Below, in pieces: positions 1 through 7,206 of a DNA stretch of 14,727 nucleotides. Within the stretch, counting starts at the first letter, position 1. Each line of letters opens with the position of its first letter. Source of the DNA: RAM1 sp943372515 (GTDB lineage: Bacteria > Pseudomonadota > Gammaproteobacteria > Burkholderiales > Burkholderiaceae_C); assembly GCA_943372515.1 (NCBI GenBank), contig CALRYY010000107.1:1-14727 (forward strand), in the 5' to 3' direction. The notes below the pieces were generated by a model. That model saw nothing but the letters and a program-made list of their open reading frames with translations, was not told the origin of the DNA and made no database searches. The translations under genes were made by a program, and so were the position numbers.

Positions 1-154
1 CGCCGCGGCTGTTAGAGCGAAGCGCGCAGCGCGTAGCGAGTTCTGCGGCGCAACCCCGAATCGAGCACCGCAGCGGAGTTGGCGCAACGCGCCAACCGCC
101 ACAGTGTGAGCCCCCGCCGGCCACCCCCTGCCGCGAAGCCAGCGAAAGAAAAAG
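1..154. repeat. GC-rich intergenic repeat-like leader of ruvA
   Basis: I see no supportable gene here. Positions 14-40 are built from reiterated AGCG-type words (GAGCGAAGCG, GCGTAGCGAG) with a short CGCG-CAG-CGCG hairpin at about 23-33. Positions 78-96 form a perfect hairpin: GTTGGCGC, loop AAC, GCGCCAAC. There is no T tract after it, so it is not a standard intrinsic terminator. The pattern resembles dispersed intergenic repeats of GC-rich Burkholderiales, but a repeat family cannot be proven from one copy. Confidence 0.4.
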
Positions 155-730
155 ATGATCGGAAGACTACAAGGCACGCTAGCAGAAAAGAACCCGCCGC
201 AGGTGCTGGTGGACTGCAACGGCGTAGGCTACGAGGTAGACGTGCCCATGAGCACGTTCTACAACCTGCCGACACTGGGTGACAAGGTGTCACTGCTCAC
301 GCACTTTGTGGTGCGTGAAGACGCGCAGATTCTTTATGGCTTTGCGACAGCAGCAGAGCGCGAAGCCTTTCGCCAGCTCATCAAGATCAGCGGCGTGGGC
401 CCGCGCACGGCCCTCAGCGTGTTGAGCGGCATGAGCGTGGCCGACATTGCCCAGGCCGTGACCGCGCAGGACGCGGGCCGGCTGGTCAAGGTGCCGGGCA
501 TCGGCAAGAAAACGGCCGAGCGGCTGCTGCTGGAGCTCAAAGGCAAATTTGGCGCAGACATTGGCGCGGGCAGCGCCAGCGTGACGAGTGACACACAGGC
601 CGACATCCTGCAGGCGCTGGTGGCGCTGGGCTACAGCGACAAGGAAGCCGCGCTGACGCTCAAGGCCCTGCCCAAAGACGTGGGTGTGAGCGAAGGCATC
701 AAGCTTGCGCTGAAATCACTGGCCCGGTAA
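155..730 (+). CDS. ruvA: Holliday junction branch migration protein RuvA
   Basis: RuvA binds four-way DNA junctions as a tetramer and loads the RuvB motor for branch migration during recombinational repair in the cytoplasm. The 191-residue length is typical of the family. The N-terminal OB-fold begins MIGRLQGTL. Two helix-hairpin-helix motifs follow, ISGVGPRTA (residues 78-86) and VPGIGKKTA (113-121). A flexible linker leads to the C-terminal RuvB-binding domain (about 148-191, QADILQALVALGY). The ATG at 155 is chosen because the protein starts at the conserved MIGRL; upstream there is only an A-rich GAAAGAAAAAG instead of a strong Shine-Dalgarno. The stop codon is directly followed by the ruvB start, so the two are surely co-transcribed and probably translationally coupled. 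A ruvC upstream is common in relatives but lies outside the window. Confidence 0.97.
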   Translation: MIGRLQGTLAEKNPPQVLVDCNGVGYEVDVPMSTFYNLPTLGDKVSLLTHFVVREDAQILYGFATAAEREAFRQLIKISGVGPRTALSVLSGMSVADIAQAVTAQDAGRLVKVPGIGKKTAERLLLELKGKFGADIGAGSASVTSDTQADILQALVALGYSDKEAALTLKALPKDVGVSEGIKLALKSLAR

Positions 731-1795
731 ATGAGCATCCAGACCGACGACTTCGACATGCCGCCGTCCAAACGGGTGGTGTCGGCCGCGCCCGCGTCGC
801 CGAACGAAGAGGCGATTGAGCGCGCGCTGCGCCCCAAGCTGTTTGACGACTACGTGGGCCAGGCCAAGACGCGCGAGCAGCTGGAAATCTTCATTGGCGC
901 GGCACGCAAGCGCGAAGAGGCGCTGGATCATGTACTGCTGTTTGGCCCGCCGGGCCTGGGCAAGACAACGCTTTCCCACATCATTGCGCACGAGCTGGGC
1001 GTGAACCTGCGCCAGACCTCGGGCCCCGTGCTGGAAAAGCCCAAGGACCTGGCAGCCCTGCTGACCAACCTGGAAAAGAACGACGTTCTTTTCATTGACG
1101 AGATCCACCGGTTGAGCCCCGTGGTGGAAGAAATCCTCTACCCCGCGCTGGAGGACTACCAGATCGACATCATGATCGGCGAGGGGCCGGCCGCGCGCAG
1201 CATCAAGCTGGACTTGCAGCCCTTTACCCTGGTGGGTGCCACCACCCGCGCCGGCATGCTGACCAACCCGCTGCGCGACCGATTTGGCATCGTGGCGCGG
1301 CTGGAGTTTTATACGGCCGAAGAGCTGGCGCGCATCGTCAAGCGCAGCGCGGGCCTGTTGAATGCGCCGATGGACGAAGAGGGCGGGGTGGAGATTGCCC
1401 GCCGCTCCCGCGGCACGCCGCGCATTGCCAACCGGCTGCTGCGGCGCGTGCGCGACTATGCCGACGTGAAGGGCACGGGCCGCATCACCGCCGACATCGC
1501 GCACAAGGCGCTGGCCATGCTGGACGTGGACCCGCAAGGCTTTGACGTGATGGACAGAAAACTGCTTGAAGCGGTCATTCACCGATTCGACGGTGGCCCT
1601 GTGGGGCTGGACAACATCGCCGCCAGCATCGGTGAAGAACGCGACACCATCGAAGACGTGATCGAGCCCTACCTGATCCAGCAGGGCTACCTGCAGCGCA
1701 CGCCACGCGGGCGCATTGCCACGCTGGCGGCGTACCGCCATCTGGGCGTGGCGCCGCCACGTACCGACACCGGGCTGTTCGAGCCTGGTGCCTGA
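731..1795 (+). CDS. ruvB: Holliday junction branch migration ATPase RuvB
   Basis: RuvB is the AAA+ hexameric motor that, with RuvA, drives branch migration of Holliday junctions. The 354-residue product has Walker A GPPGLGKT (residues 72-79), Walker B with DEIH (123-126), sensor 1 GATT (169-172) and the arginine-finger region LRDRFG (181-186). The C-terminal winged-helix DNA-binding domain carries the family signature QQGYLQRTPRGR near residues 317-328. The ATG at 731 immediately follows the ruvA stop with no gap, the classical ruvAB arrangement. The next gene starts nine bases after the stop, so transcription may continue into the export cassette. Confidence 0.98.
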   Translation: MSIQTDDFDMPPSKRVVSAAPASPNEEAIERALRPKLFDDYVGQAKTREQLEIFIGAARKREEALDHVLLFGPPGLGKTTLSHIIAHELGVNLRQTSGPVLEKPKDLAALLTNLEKNDVLFIDEIHRLSPVVEEILYPALEDYQIDIMIGEGPAARSIKLDLQPFTLVGATTRAGMLTNPLRDRFGIVARLEFYTAEELARIVKRSAGLLNAPMDEEGGVEIARRSRGTPRIANRLLRRVRDYADVKGTGRITADIAHKALAMLDVDPQGFDVMDRKLLEAVIHRFDGGPVGLDNIAASIGEERDTIEDVIEPYLIQQGYLQRTPRGRIATLAAYRHLGVAPPRTDTGLFEPGA

Positions 1796-1804
1796 TCGCC
1801 CTGC

Positions 1805-3097
1805 ATGACCGTGTCACCCCTGCAACGCCGCTGGCTATGGATTGTGGGGGCAGCGCTGCTGGCCCTGGCCGTGGTGGCGGGCGGGCTGGCCCTGCGCGGC
1901 CCGCAGGTGGATGCGGTGCAGCTGCAGCAGGCGCCCCTGGTGCGCACGTTGCAGTTTTCCGCGCGGGTGGCCACGCTGTCGCGCGTGGACGTGGGCAGCA
2001 CCATCACCGGCCGCGTGGCCCAGGTGCTGGTGGCCGAGGGCGCCCAGGTGCGCCAGGGAGATGCTTTGCTGCGGCTGGAGTCTGACGAACTGGCTGCGGC
2101 GCTCTCACAGGCCGTCGCAGGCCAGCAGCAGTCCGCCGCGCGCCTGGCTGGCCTGCGCAGTACGGGGCGCTCGGCCGCCGGCGCTGCGCTGGGCCAGGCC
2201 GATGCCACGCTGCGCGCGGCGCAGGCCGAACTGACGCGCGTGCAGCAGCTGGTAGCGCAGGGCTTTGTCAGTGATTCACGGCTGGACGATGCGCGCCGCG
2301 CCGTGGACGTGGCCCAGGCCCAGCAGGCCAGCGCACGCGCCCAGACCCAGGCCAACGCCGAGGCCGGGACCGACCTCGTGCAGGCCCAGGCCCAGCTCGC
2401 GTTGGCCCAGGCCGCCACGCAGTCGGCCCGCGCGCGGCTCGCGCAAGCTACTGTGCGGGCCCCGGCCGACGCCCGCGTGCTGGTGCGCGAGGTGGAGCCC
2501 GGGCAGATCGTGCAGCCCGGCAAAGCCCTGATGAGCCTGGCGCTGGCCGGCCCCACGCAGCTGGAGGCGCAGGTGGATGAACGTTTTCTGGACCAGCTGC
2601 AGGTGGGGCAGGGCGCCACGGTGGTGGCCGACGCCTTTGCCACGCAGCGCTTTGCGGCACGCGTGCTGGCCATTGCACCGGCGGTGGACGCGCAGCGCGG
2701 CGCCGTGGAGGTGAAATTTGAGCTGGTGCAGGCGCCGCCGGCATTTTTGCGAGAGGACATGACGCTGTCGGTCGAGGTGGAAACAGCGCGCCGCGAACGC
2801 GCGCTGGTGCTGCCGCTGGCGGCGCTGCGGTCCAGCACGCCGCAGGGGTCGGCCACGGTGCTGGTCAGCGTGGACGGCAAGGCCCAGGCGCGCGCGGTGC
2901 AGTTGGGCCTGCGCACGCTGGACGCGGCTGAAGTGACCGGTGGCCTGGTGGCGGGTGACCTGGTGTTGCTGGGCGCTGCGGTGCAGGACGGCCAGCGCGT
3001 GCGCATCAACGTGAAGGCCTGGAAGCCCGGCCAGTTGCAGCCGGCCGGCAGCGGGCCGGATGCAGCCTCGGCGCTGAGCAACGCCATGGGGCGCTAG
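1805..3097 (+). CDS. Membrane-fusion (HlyD/MacA-like) periplasmic adaptor
   Basis: This is the periplasmic adaptor subunit of a tripartite ABC exporter. The 430-residue product begins with one membrane anchor (about residues 10-30, WLWIVGAALLALAVVAGG). A split lipoyl domain follows, with its first half at about 69-91 (GRVAQVLVAEGAQVRQGDAL) and its second at about 215-246 (RAPADARVLVREVEPGQIVQPG). Between the halves is a long Ala/Gln-rich alpha-helical hairpin (about 95-213), then beta-barrel and membrane-proximal domains. The ATG at 1805 is the best start although no clear ribosome-binding site precedes it; coupling to ruvB is likely. Fifteen bases separate it from the permease gene. The order adaptor-permease-ATPase resembles devBCA-type exporters. 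No outer-membrane TolC-like gene is present here. The substrate cannot be told from sequence. Confidence 0.9.
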   Translation: MTVSPLQRRWLWIVGAALLALAVVAGGLALRGPQVDAVQLQQAPLVRTLQFSARVATLSRVDVGSTITGRVAQVLVAEGAQVRQGDALLRLESDELAAALSQAVAGQQQSAARLAGLRSTGRSAAGAALGQADATLRAAQAELTRVQQLVAQGFVSDSRLDDARRAVDVAQAQQASARAQTQANAEAGTDLVQAQAQLALAQAATQSARARLAQATVRAPADARVLVREVEPGQIVQPGKALMSLALAGPTQLEAQVDERFLDQLQVGQGATVVADAFATQRFAARVLAIAPAVDAQRGAVEVKFELVQAPPAFLREDMTLSVEVETARRERALVLPLAALRSSTPQGSATVLVSVDGKAQARAVQLGLRTLDAAEVTGGLVAGDLVLLGAAVQDGQRVRINVKAWKPGQLQPAGSGPDAASALSNAMGR

Positions 3098-3112
3098 GCG
3101 CGGCAAACCGCC

Positions 3113-4339
3113 ATGACGCCCTGGCCTGGTTTTGAACTGCGCGTGGCGCTGCGCTTTCTGCGCGAAGGCCGCATGCAGACCTTGCTGATCATCGTGGGCG
3201 TGGCGGCGGGGGTGGCGGTGATCGCCTACATTTCGGCGCTGATCAGCGGGTTGCAGGGCAATACGCTCAACAAGACACTGGGCGCACAGGCACATGTGAC
3301 GCTGCGCTCGCCTGACGACGTGGTCACGCCGGCGGCGCTGGCGCAGCCCGGCACCACCGGGCTCACGCAAACCCAGCCGCGGGCCCAGCGCCTGCGCTCG
3401 GTGGCCAACTGGCAGGCGCTGGTGCCATTGCTCGAACGCATGCCTGCCATTGCAGCCGTGTCGCCCATGGTGGCCGGCGGCGGCCTGGCGCTGCGCGGCG
3501 AAGCCACACAGGCCATCTCGCTCATGGGCGTGGAGCTGGACCGTTATGACCGCATCGTGGGCCTGCGCGCCAAGGTGGTCAGCGGCAGTGCACGCCTGTC
3601 GCCCGGCGAGGCCATCGTGGGCCGCGACCTGGCGGCGGACCTGGGCGTGCGCGTGGGCGACCGCCTGACGGTGCAGACCGGCACGGTGAATGATTCAGTG
3701 CGCGTGACCGCGCTGGTGGACCTGGGGGTCAAGGAGCTCAACCGCCGCACCGTGATCGTGCCGCTGCGCGCCGCGCAGAACCTGCTGGGCCTGCCGGGCG
3801 GCGCCACCAGCATTGACTTGACCGTCAAGGACGTATGGGCCGCACAAAGCCTGGCCGACAGCCTGCGCCGCCAGTTCCCGTACAAGGTGGAAAGCTGGCA
3901 GGAAAGCAACGCGCAGCTGGTCTCGGCGCTCAATGCGCAGTCGGTCAGCACCGGGTTGATCCGCGCGGTGGTGCTGGTGGTGGTGGTGCTGGGCATTGCC
4001 AGCGTGCTGGTGGTGTCGGTGGTGCAAAAACGCCGCGAGATCGGCATCCTGCGCGCCATGGGCGCCACGCGCGGCCAGATCCTGCGGCTGTTTCTGGTGC
4101 AGGGCGCAGTCGTTGGTGCGCTGGGCTCGGTGCTGGGGCTGGTGTTGGCGGTGGCCATGATCTGGCTGTTCACGAATTTTGTGCGCGGCGCAGACGGCCT
4201 GCCGCTGTTTGCCATCACTCTGGCGCCGATGCTGGGCTTGCAGGTGGCGCTGATCGCCACGGTGTGTGGCGTGCTGGCGGCCGTGGCGCCCGCGCGCCGC
4301 GCCGCCGCCATGGACCCGGCGCTGGCCATCCGGATATGA
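3113..4339 (+). CDS. MacB/FtsX-type ABC exporter permease
   Basis: This is a type VII (MacB/LolC/FtsX-like) ABC permease of 408 residues. One N-terminal transmembrane helix lies at about residues 23-45 (LLIIVGVAAGVAVIAYI). A large periplasmic MacB-PCD-like domain follows (about 50-275), then three C-terminal helices (about 282-305, 326-355 and 370-393). The conserved cytoplasmic coupling segment between the second and third helices reads KRREIGILRAMGATRGQI (306-323), diagnostic of the FtsX/LolC superfamily. Such permeases are mechanotransmitters: they drive a periplasmic adaptor or lipoprotein carrier and do not form a classical channel. The gene sits between the adaptor and the ATPase, with four bases between its stop and the ATPase start. 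It could export lipids, lipoproteins, peptides or macrolide-like compounds; the sequence does not decide. Confidence 0.92.
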   Translation: MTPWPGFELRVALRFLREGRMQTLLIIVGVAAGVAVIAYISALISGLQGNTLNKTLGAQAHVTLRSPDDVVTPAALAQPGTTGLTQTQPRAQRLRSVANWQALVPLLERMPAIAAVSPMVAGGGLALRGEATQAISLMGVELDRYDRIVGLRAKVVSGSARLSPGEAIVGRDLAADLGVRVGDRLTVQTGTVNDSVRVTALVDLGVKELNRRTVIVPLRAAQNLLGLPGGATSIDLTVKDVWAAQSLADSLRRQFPYKVESWQESNAQLVSALNAQSVSTGLIRAVVLVVVVLGIASVLVVSVVQKRREIGILRAMGATRGQILRLFLVQGAVVGALGSVLGLVLAVAMIWLFTNFVRGADGLPLFAITLAPMLGLQVALIATVCGVLAAVAPARRAAAMDPALAIRI

Positions 4340-4343
4340 AGCC

Positions 4344-5060
4344 ATGAGTGACCCCAGGACCGCGCTGATCGAGCTGGACCAGGTCCGCAAAACCTACAAC
4401 GCCGGCCTGCCCAGCGAAGCCGAGGTACTGCATGGCCTGCAGCTGCGCGTGGACAAGGGCGAATTCATTGCGCTGATCGGCCCGTCGGGCTCGGGCAAAA
4501 GCACGCTGCTGAACATCATCGGCCTGCTGGAGCGCATGACCAGCGGCAGCTACCGCCTGCAGGGCGAAGAAGTGCAGGCGCTGGACGACGCCGGCCTGAC
4601 GCTGCGCCGACGCACCCTGCTGGGCTTTGTGTTCCAGTTCCATCACCTGCTGCCGGCCTTCAGCGCGCTGGAAAACGTGACCCTGCCCGCGCTGATGGCC
4701 GAAGGCCGCGTCACAAACCAGGCGCGTGACAAGGCCCGTGAGTTGCTGGATGCAGTGGGCCTGGCCAAGGCCATGAACAAGCGCCCCGGCGAGCTGTCGG
4801 GCGGCATGCAGCAACGCGTGGCGATTGCACGTGCACTGGTGATGCAGCCGCCGCTGGTGCTGGCGGACGAGCCCACCGGCAACCTGGACACCGCGTCGTC
4901 CGACGACGTGTTTGTACTGCTGCGGCGCATGCATGCCGAGCGCGGCATATCGTTCGTAGTGGTCACGCACGATCCGCGCCTGGCCGCGCGCTGCGACCGC
5001 CTGGTGGAGCTGATCGACGGACGGATTGCGCGCGATGAGCCGATCGCGCACACGGCGTGA
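4344..5060 (+). CDS. ABC exporter ATP-binding protein (LolD/MacB-like)
   Basis: This is the cytoplasmic ATPase of the preceding exporter, 238 residues. Motifs are Walker A GPSGSGKST (residues 46-54), Q-loop glutamine Q98, signature LSGGMQQR (151-158), Walker B LVLADE (171-176) and H-loop H209 in VVVTHD. The LADEPTGNLD segment is typical of the LolD/MacB branch. I chose the ATG at 4344 (MSDPRTALIELDQV) over an in-frame ATG at 4266. The upstream codons would lie inside the permease gene and add 26 Arg/Pro/Trp-rich residues with no family counterpart, while a GAAG lies just before 4344. The stop lies three bases from the end of the convergent AGMO-like gene, with no visible terminator between them. 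Confidence 0.93.
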   Translation: MSDPRTALIELDQVRKTYNAGLPSEAEVLHGLQLRVDKGEFIALIGPSGSGKSTLLNIIGLLERMTSGSYRLQGEEVQALDDAGLTLRRRTLLGFVFQFHHLLPAFSALENVTLPALMAEGRVTNQARDKARELLDAVGLAKAMNKRPGELSGGMQQRVAIARALVMQPPLVLADEPTGNLDTASSDDVFVLLRRMHAERGISFVVVTHDPRLAARCDRLVELIDGRIARDEPIAHTA

Positions 5061-5063
5061 CGG

Positions 5064-6773
5064 CTACTTGCCCAGTCTGGCGTGGCGCACGATCAGGATC
5101 TGCGCTGCGTAGTAGGTGCTGAGCACCCACACCTGCGCCATTGGCAGCGGCGCCACAAACCTGTTCACCGCCAGAAGTGAATCGCTGAGCATGAAAAACC
5201 CCGCGCCGATGGCCACGCCCACCGCCGCCCCATCGCGAAGCAGCGTAGCGCGGCCGATGGCCTGTGCAGCCATGAGCGCAATGACGATCACATAGGCCGC
5301 CACCGGCACGCGCAGCGCAGCAGGCAGGCCGCCCTGCCACAGGTACGCATACATCACCACGCCAACACCCAGGGTGATGGCCAGCGCGCGGCGGCTGGGA
5401 AACCAGCGCTGCCCCATGCGAAACAGTGCGATGTACAGCAGGTGTGCCACCAGAAACGACACCAGCCCGGGGATGAAATAGCCGGGGAACATCAGGAACG
5501 CGTCCCCTGCCAGCGACATCGCAAGCGCCCCCAGCAGCAGCGCGTCAAAGCGGCCCAGCTGCGCCAAGCCGCCCGCGCGCAGCACCACAAATGTCATGGC
5601 CAGTGCCATCGTCAGCGGCTTGAAGACGCGGTGCAGCTCTATGAACCCCAGCGCCGCTGTGGCGGTGGCCAGCGCGGCGGACTCCACCATCAAGGCTTCT
5701 GTCATGCTGATACGCCCCTGCATCACCGCGCCAATGGCCCACAGGCTGGCCGCCAGCACGCCCAGCCACACGGCAGACTGCGCCATCGGCATTCGGTCGG
5801 CAAACCACAAAAACGCCGCCACGCCCTGCAGCAATACGATGAACTGCAGCGCGCCAAACCACATCACGCGCCGGCTCATGGGCGGGTGAAACACCTGCAC
5901 GGCCTGGATATCAAATGCCGGGGATGGAAAGCGCGCCGCCACGTCGGGGGGCCGCCAGCCCGGCGGCTTGACCCACACGCGCAGCTTGTCGGCCCAGCTG
6001 CGCGCATGCCATGAGTCTTTCAGCAGGCCCCAATACACCTCGGTGTTGGACCACAACGGGTCCCAGCTGTTCAGCGGCTTGCGTGTGCCGTACACGCACT
6101 TTTCGTCTTCTTCCTTGAAGCTGCCGAACATGCGGTCCCAGATGATGAGGATGCCGCCGTAGTTGCGGTCCAGGTAGCGGTCGTTCACCGCGTGGTGCAC
6201 GCGGTGGTTTGACGGGCTGCAGAACCAGCGGTCAAACCAGCCCAGTTTTGGCACATGCTCGGTGTGCACCCAGAACTGGTACAGCAGATCCACCAGCGCC
6301 ACCACGCCAAACACCAGCGGCGGCACGCCCGCCACGGCCATGGGCACATAAAACACCCAGCCCAGCAGTGCGCCCGAGCTGGTCTGGCGCAGCGCGGTGG
6401 ACAGGTTGTAGTCCTGGCTCTGGTGGTGCACCACATGCGCGGCCCAGAACACGGCCGTCTCATGCCCCGCGCGGTGCAGCCAGTAATAGCAGAGGTCGTA
6501 AAACACCAGCGCCAGCAGCCAGCCATACCAGGTGGTCCAGAACGCGGTGTCGGGCCAGAGGGCCACGGTGGAATAGATGGCGGTGTAAATGCCCACGCGG
6601 AACAGCCGCGTGAACACCGCGCTGATCTGGCTGAGCATGCCCAGGCTGATGCTGTTCACAGCATCGTTCAGCCGGTAGGTGTTGCGCGCTTTTTTGTAGC
6701 CCCAGGCGAATTCAATCGCAATCAGCAAAAAGAAAACCGGGGTGGCAAGGACGATGATCTGGCTCGGGCTCAT
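5064..6773 (-). CDS. Fusion: AGMO-like fatty acid hydroxylase + YhhN/TMEM86 domain
   Basis: This is a 569-residue polytopic membrane protein with two parts. Residues about 1-290 are a di-iron hydroxylase of the sterol-desaturase superfamily. The histidine boxes are H100-RAG-H104, H113-VV-H116-H117 and H190-RV-H193-H194, plus H170 in WVHTEH. The stretch HVVHHQSQDYNLSTALRQ, followed later by YQFWVHTE and NYGGILIIWDRMFG, closely resembles vertebrate alkylglycerol monooxygenase (TMEM195) as I recall it. AGMO cleaves the ether bond of alkylglycerols with tetrahydrobiopterin. Residues about 300-565 are a multi-helix YhhN/TMEM86 domain with SLAGDAFLM (420-428) and FMLSDSLLA (527-535), whose aspartates D424 and D531 match the conserved acids of that family. 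TMEM86 proteins hydrolyse the vinyl-ether bond of lysoplasmalogens. The start is ATG at 6773. The gene was probably once the last member of the ttcA-DSD1 operon, now separated from it by the islet. Confidence 0.88.
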   Translation of the reverse strand: MSPSQIIVLATPVFFLLIAIEFAWGYKKARNTYRLNDAVNSISLGMLSQISAVFTRLFRVGIYTAIYSTVALWPDTAFWTTWYGWLLALVFYDLCYYWLHRAGHETAVFWAAHVVHHQSQDYNLSTALRQTSSGALLGWVFYVPMAVAGVPPLVFGVVALVDLLYQFWVHTEHVPKLGWFDRWFCSPSNHRVHHAVNDRYLDRNYGGILIIWDRMFGSFKEEDEKCVYGTRKPLNSWDPLWSNTEVYWGLLKDSWHARSWADKLRVWVKPPGWRPPDVAARFPSPAFDIQAVQVFHPPMSRRVMWFGALQFIVLLQGVAAFLWFADRMPMAQSAVWLGVLAASLWAIGAVMQGRISMTEALMVESAALATATAALGFIELHRVFKPLTMALAMTFVVLRAGGLAQLGRFDALLLGALAMSLAGDAFLMFPGYFIPGLVSFLVAHLLYIALFRMGQRWFPSRRALAITLGVGVVMYAYLWQGGLPAALRVPVAAYVIVIALMAAQAIGRATLLRDGAAVGVAIGAGFFMLSDSLLAVNRFVAPLPMAQVWVLSTYYAAQILIVRHARLGK

Positions 6774-6791
6774 GGCCCTATTTTCAGCGCT

Positions 6792-6824
6792 ATCAGGTCA
6801 GCGCGCCTCTGGCGTCAACCCTGA
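6792..6824. repeat. Left 33-bp direct repeat (attL-like)
   Basis: This is a perfect 33-bp copy of 8838-8870. It begins ATCAGGTCAGCGCGCC and ends GTCAACCCTGA. Read on the minus strand, it is the final codons and stop of the DSD1-family gene, but here it is detached from that gene and lies 19 bp upstream of the AGMO-like start. Identity stops abruptly at both ends. Inside are an outer inverted pair, TCAGG (6793-6797) and CCTGA (6820-6824), and an inner hairpin CGCC-TCT-GGCG (6804-6814). I infer the left boundary of an inserted element. Confidence 0.85.
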
Positions 6825-6840
6825 GGGCGAGGGCGGGCGC

Positions 6841-6853
6841 TAAGATAGCGGCG
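6841..6853 (+). promoter_or_regulatory. Possible -10 element of mntA-like gene
   Basis: TAAGAT at 6841-6846 matches TATAAT at four of six positions and lies seven bases before the ATG at 6854, which would give a leaderless or almost leaderless transcript. No good -35 was found. The spot where it would lie falls in or beside the 33-bp repeat. Confidence 0.25.
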
Positions 6854-7144
6854 ATGAAGCCTTCCGCCGCGCTGTCCCTGCAACGCAACGCCGTTCACGC
6901 ACTTGTGACGCGGTATCGTGCGGCGAATCCGCGGGTGTTCGGTTCGGCCTTGTACGGTCAGGACGTCGACGGCAGCGATCTTGACCTGCTGGTCGATCCG
7001 CTGCCGGGCACCACGCTGTTCGATCTGGGCGGCTTGCAGGTGGAACTGGAAGAGATGCTGGGGGTGCCAGTGGATTTGTTGACACCTGGCGACCTTCCAA
7101 TGAAGTTCCGCGCCCAAGTGCTGGCACAGGCCCAGCCGGTATGA
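6854..7144 (+). CDS. MntA-like minimal nucleotidyltransferase (antitoxin)
   Basis: This 96-residue protein is of the minimal nucleotidyltransferase family. The pol-beta signature G30-S31-x10-D42-x-D44 is present (GSALYGQDVDGSDLDLLVD), and a third acid, D74, sits in VPVDLLT as the family requires. In HepT-MntA type toxin-antitoxin pairs the MNT protein neutralises the HEPN ribonuclease by transferring AMP units to it. The usual GSRARG is GSALYG here, a mild deviation. The stop overlaps the following ATG by four bases (ATGA), the standard coupling of mntA and hepT. That downstream hepT is broken, so this antitoxin now appears to lack its partner. GC content is host-like, unlike the genes further right in the islet. 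Confidence 0.85.
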   Translation: MKPSAALSLQRNAVHALVTRYRAANPRVFGSALYGQDVDGSDLDLLVDPLPGTTLFDLGGLQVELEEMLGVPVDLLTPGDLPMKFRAQVLAQAQPV

Positions 7145-7206
7145 GCGAACATCACCGCCTGCCAGATTACATCGACCACATGGCAGACGCTGCGCGTCAG
7201 GCCTGA
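7141..7206 (+). pseudogene. Truncated hepT-like HEPN toxin remnant
   Basis: The ATG at 7141 overlaps the mntA stop and opens a 21-codon frame beginning MSEHHRLPDYIDHMA and ending DAARQA before TGA at 7204-7206. This matches the expected first helix of HepT-type HEPN toxins, which normally run to about 110-115 residues and carry the R-x4-6-H ribonuclease motif near the C terminus. Nothing resembling the remaining helices or that motif is found in any forward frame of 7207-7395, so the loss looks like a deletion or replacement and not a single frameshift. The break falls at a perfect 10-bp palindrome, TCAGGCCTGA (7197-7206). Assignment rests on position, overlap and a short N-terminal resemblance. 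Confidence 0.6.

Noticed and set aside
716..1741. Long minus-strand open frame antisense to ruvB
   Set aside because: It lies wholly within the well-supported ruvB gene and has a His/Arg/Gly-rich composition with no recognisable motif. This is a typical GC-rich shadow frame.
1687..3370. Two long minus-strand frames antisense to the adaptor and permease genes
   Set aside because: They are low-complexity Ala/Ser/Arg or His/Gln/Gly translations produced by high GC, whereas the plus strand has clear adaptor and permease signatures.
4266..4343. Upstream ATG extension of the ABC ATPase
   Set aside because: It would add 26 Arg/Pro/Trp-rich residues encoded inside the permease gene. The ATG at 4344 gives the family-typical N terminus.
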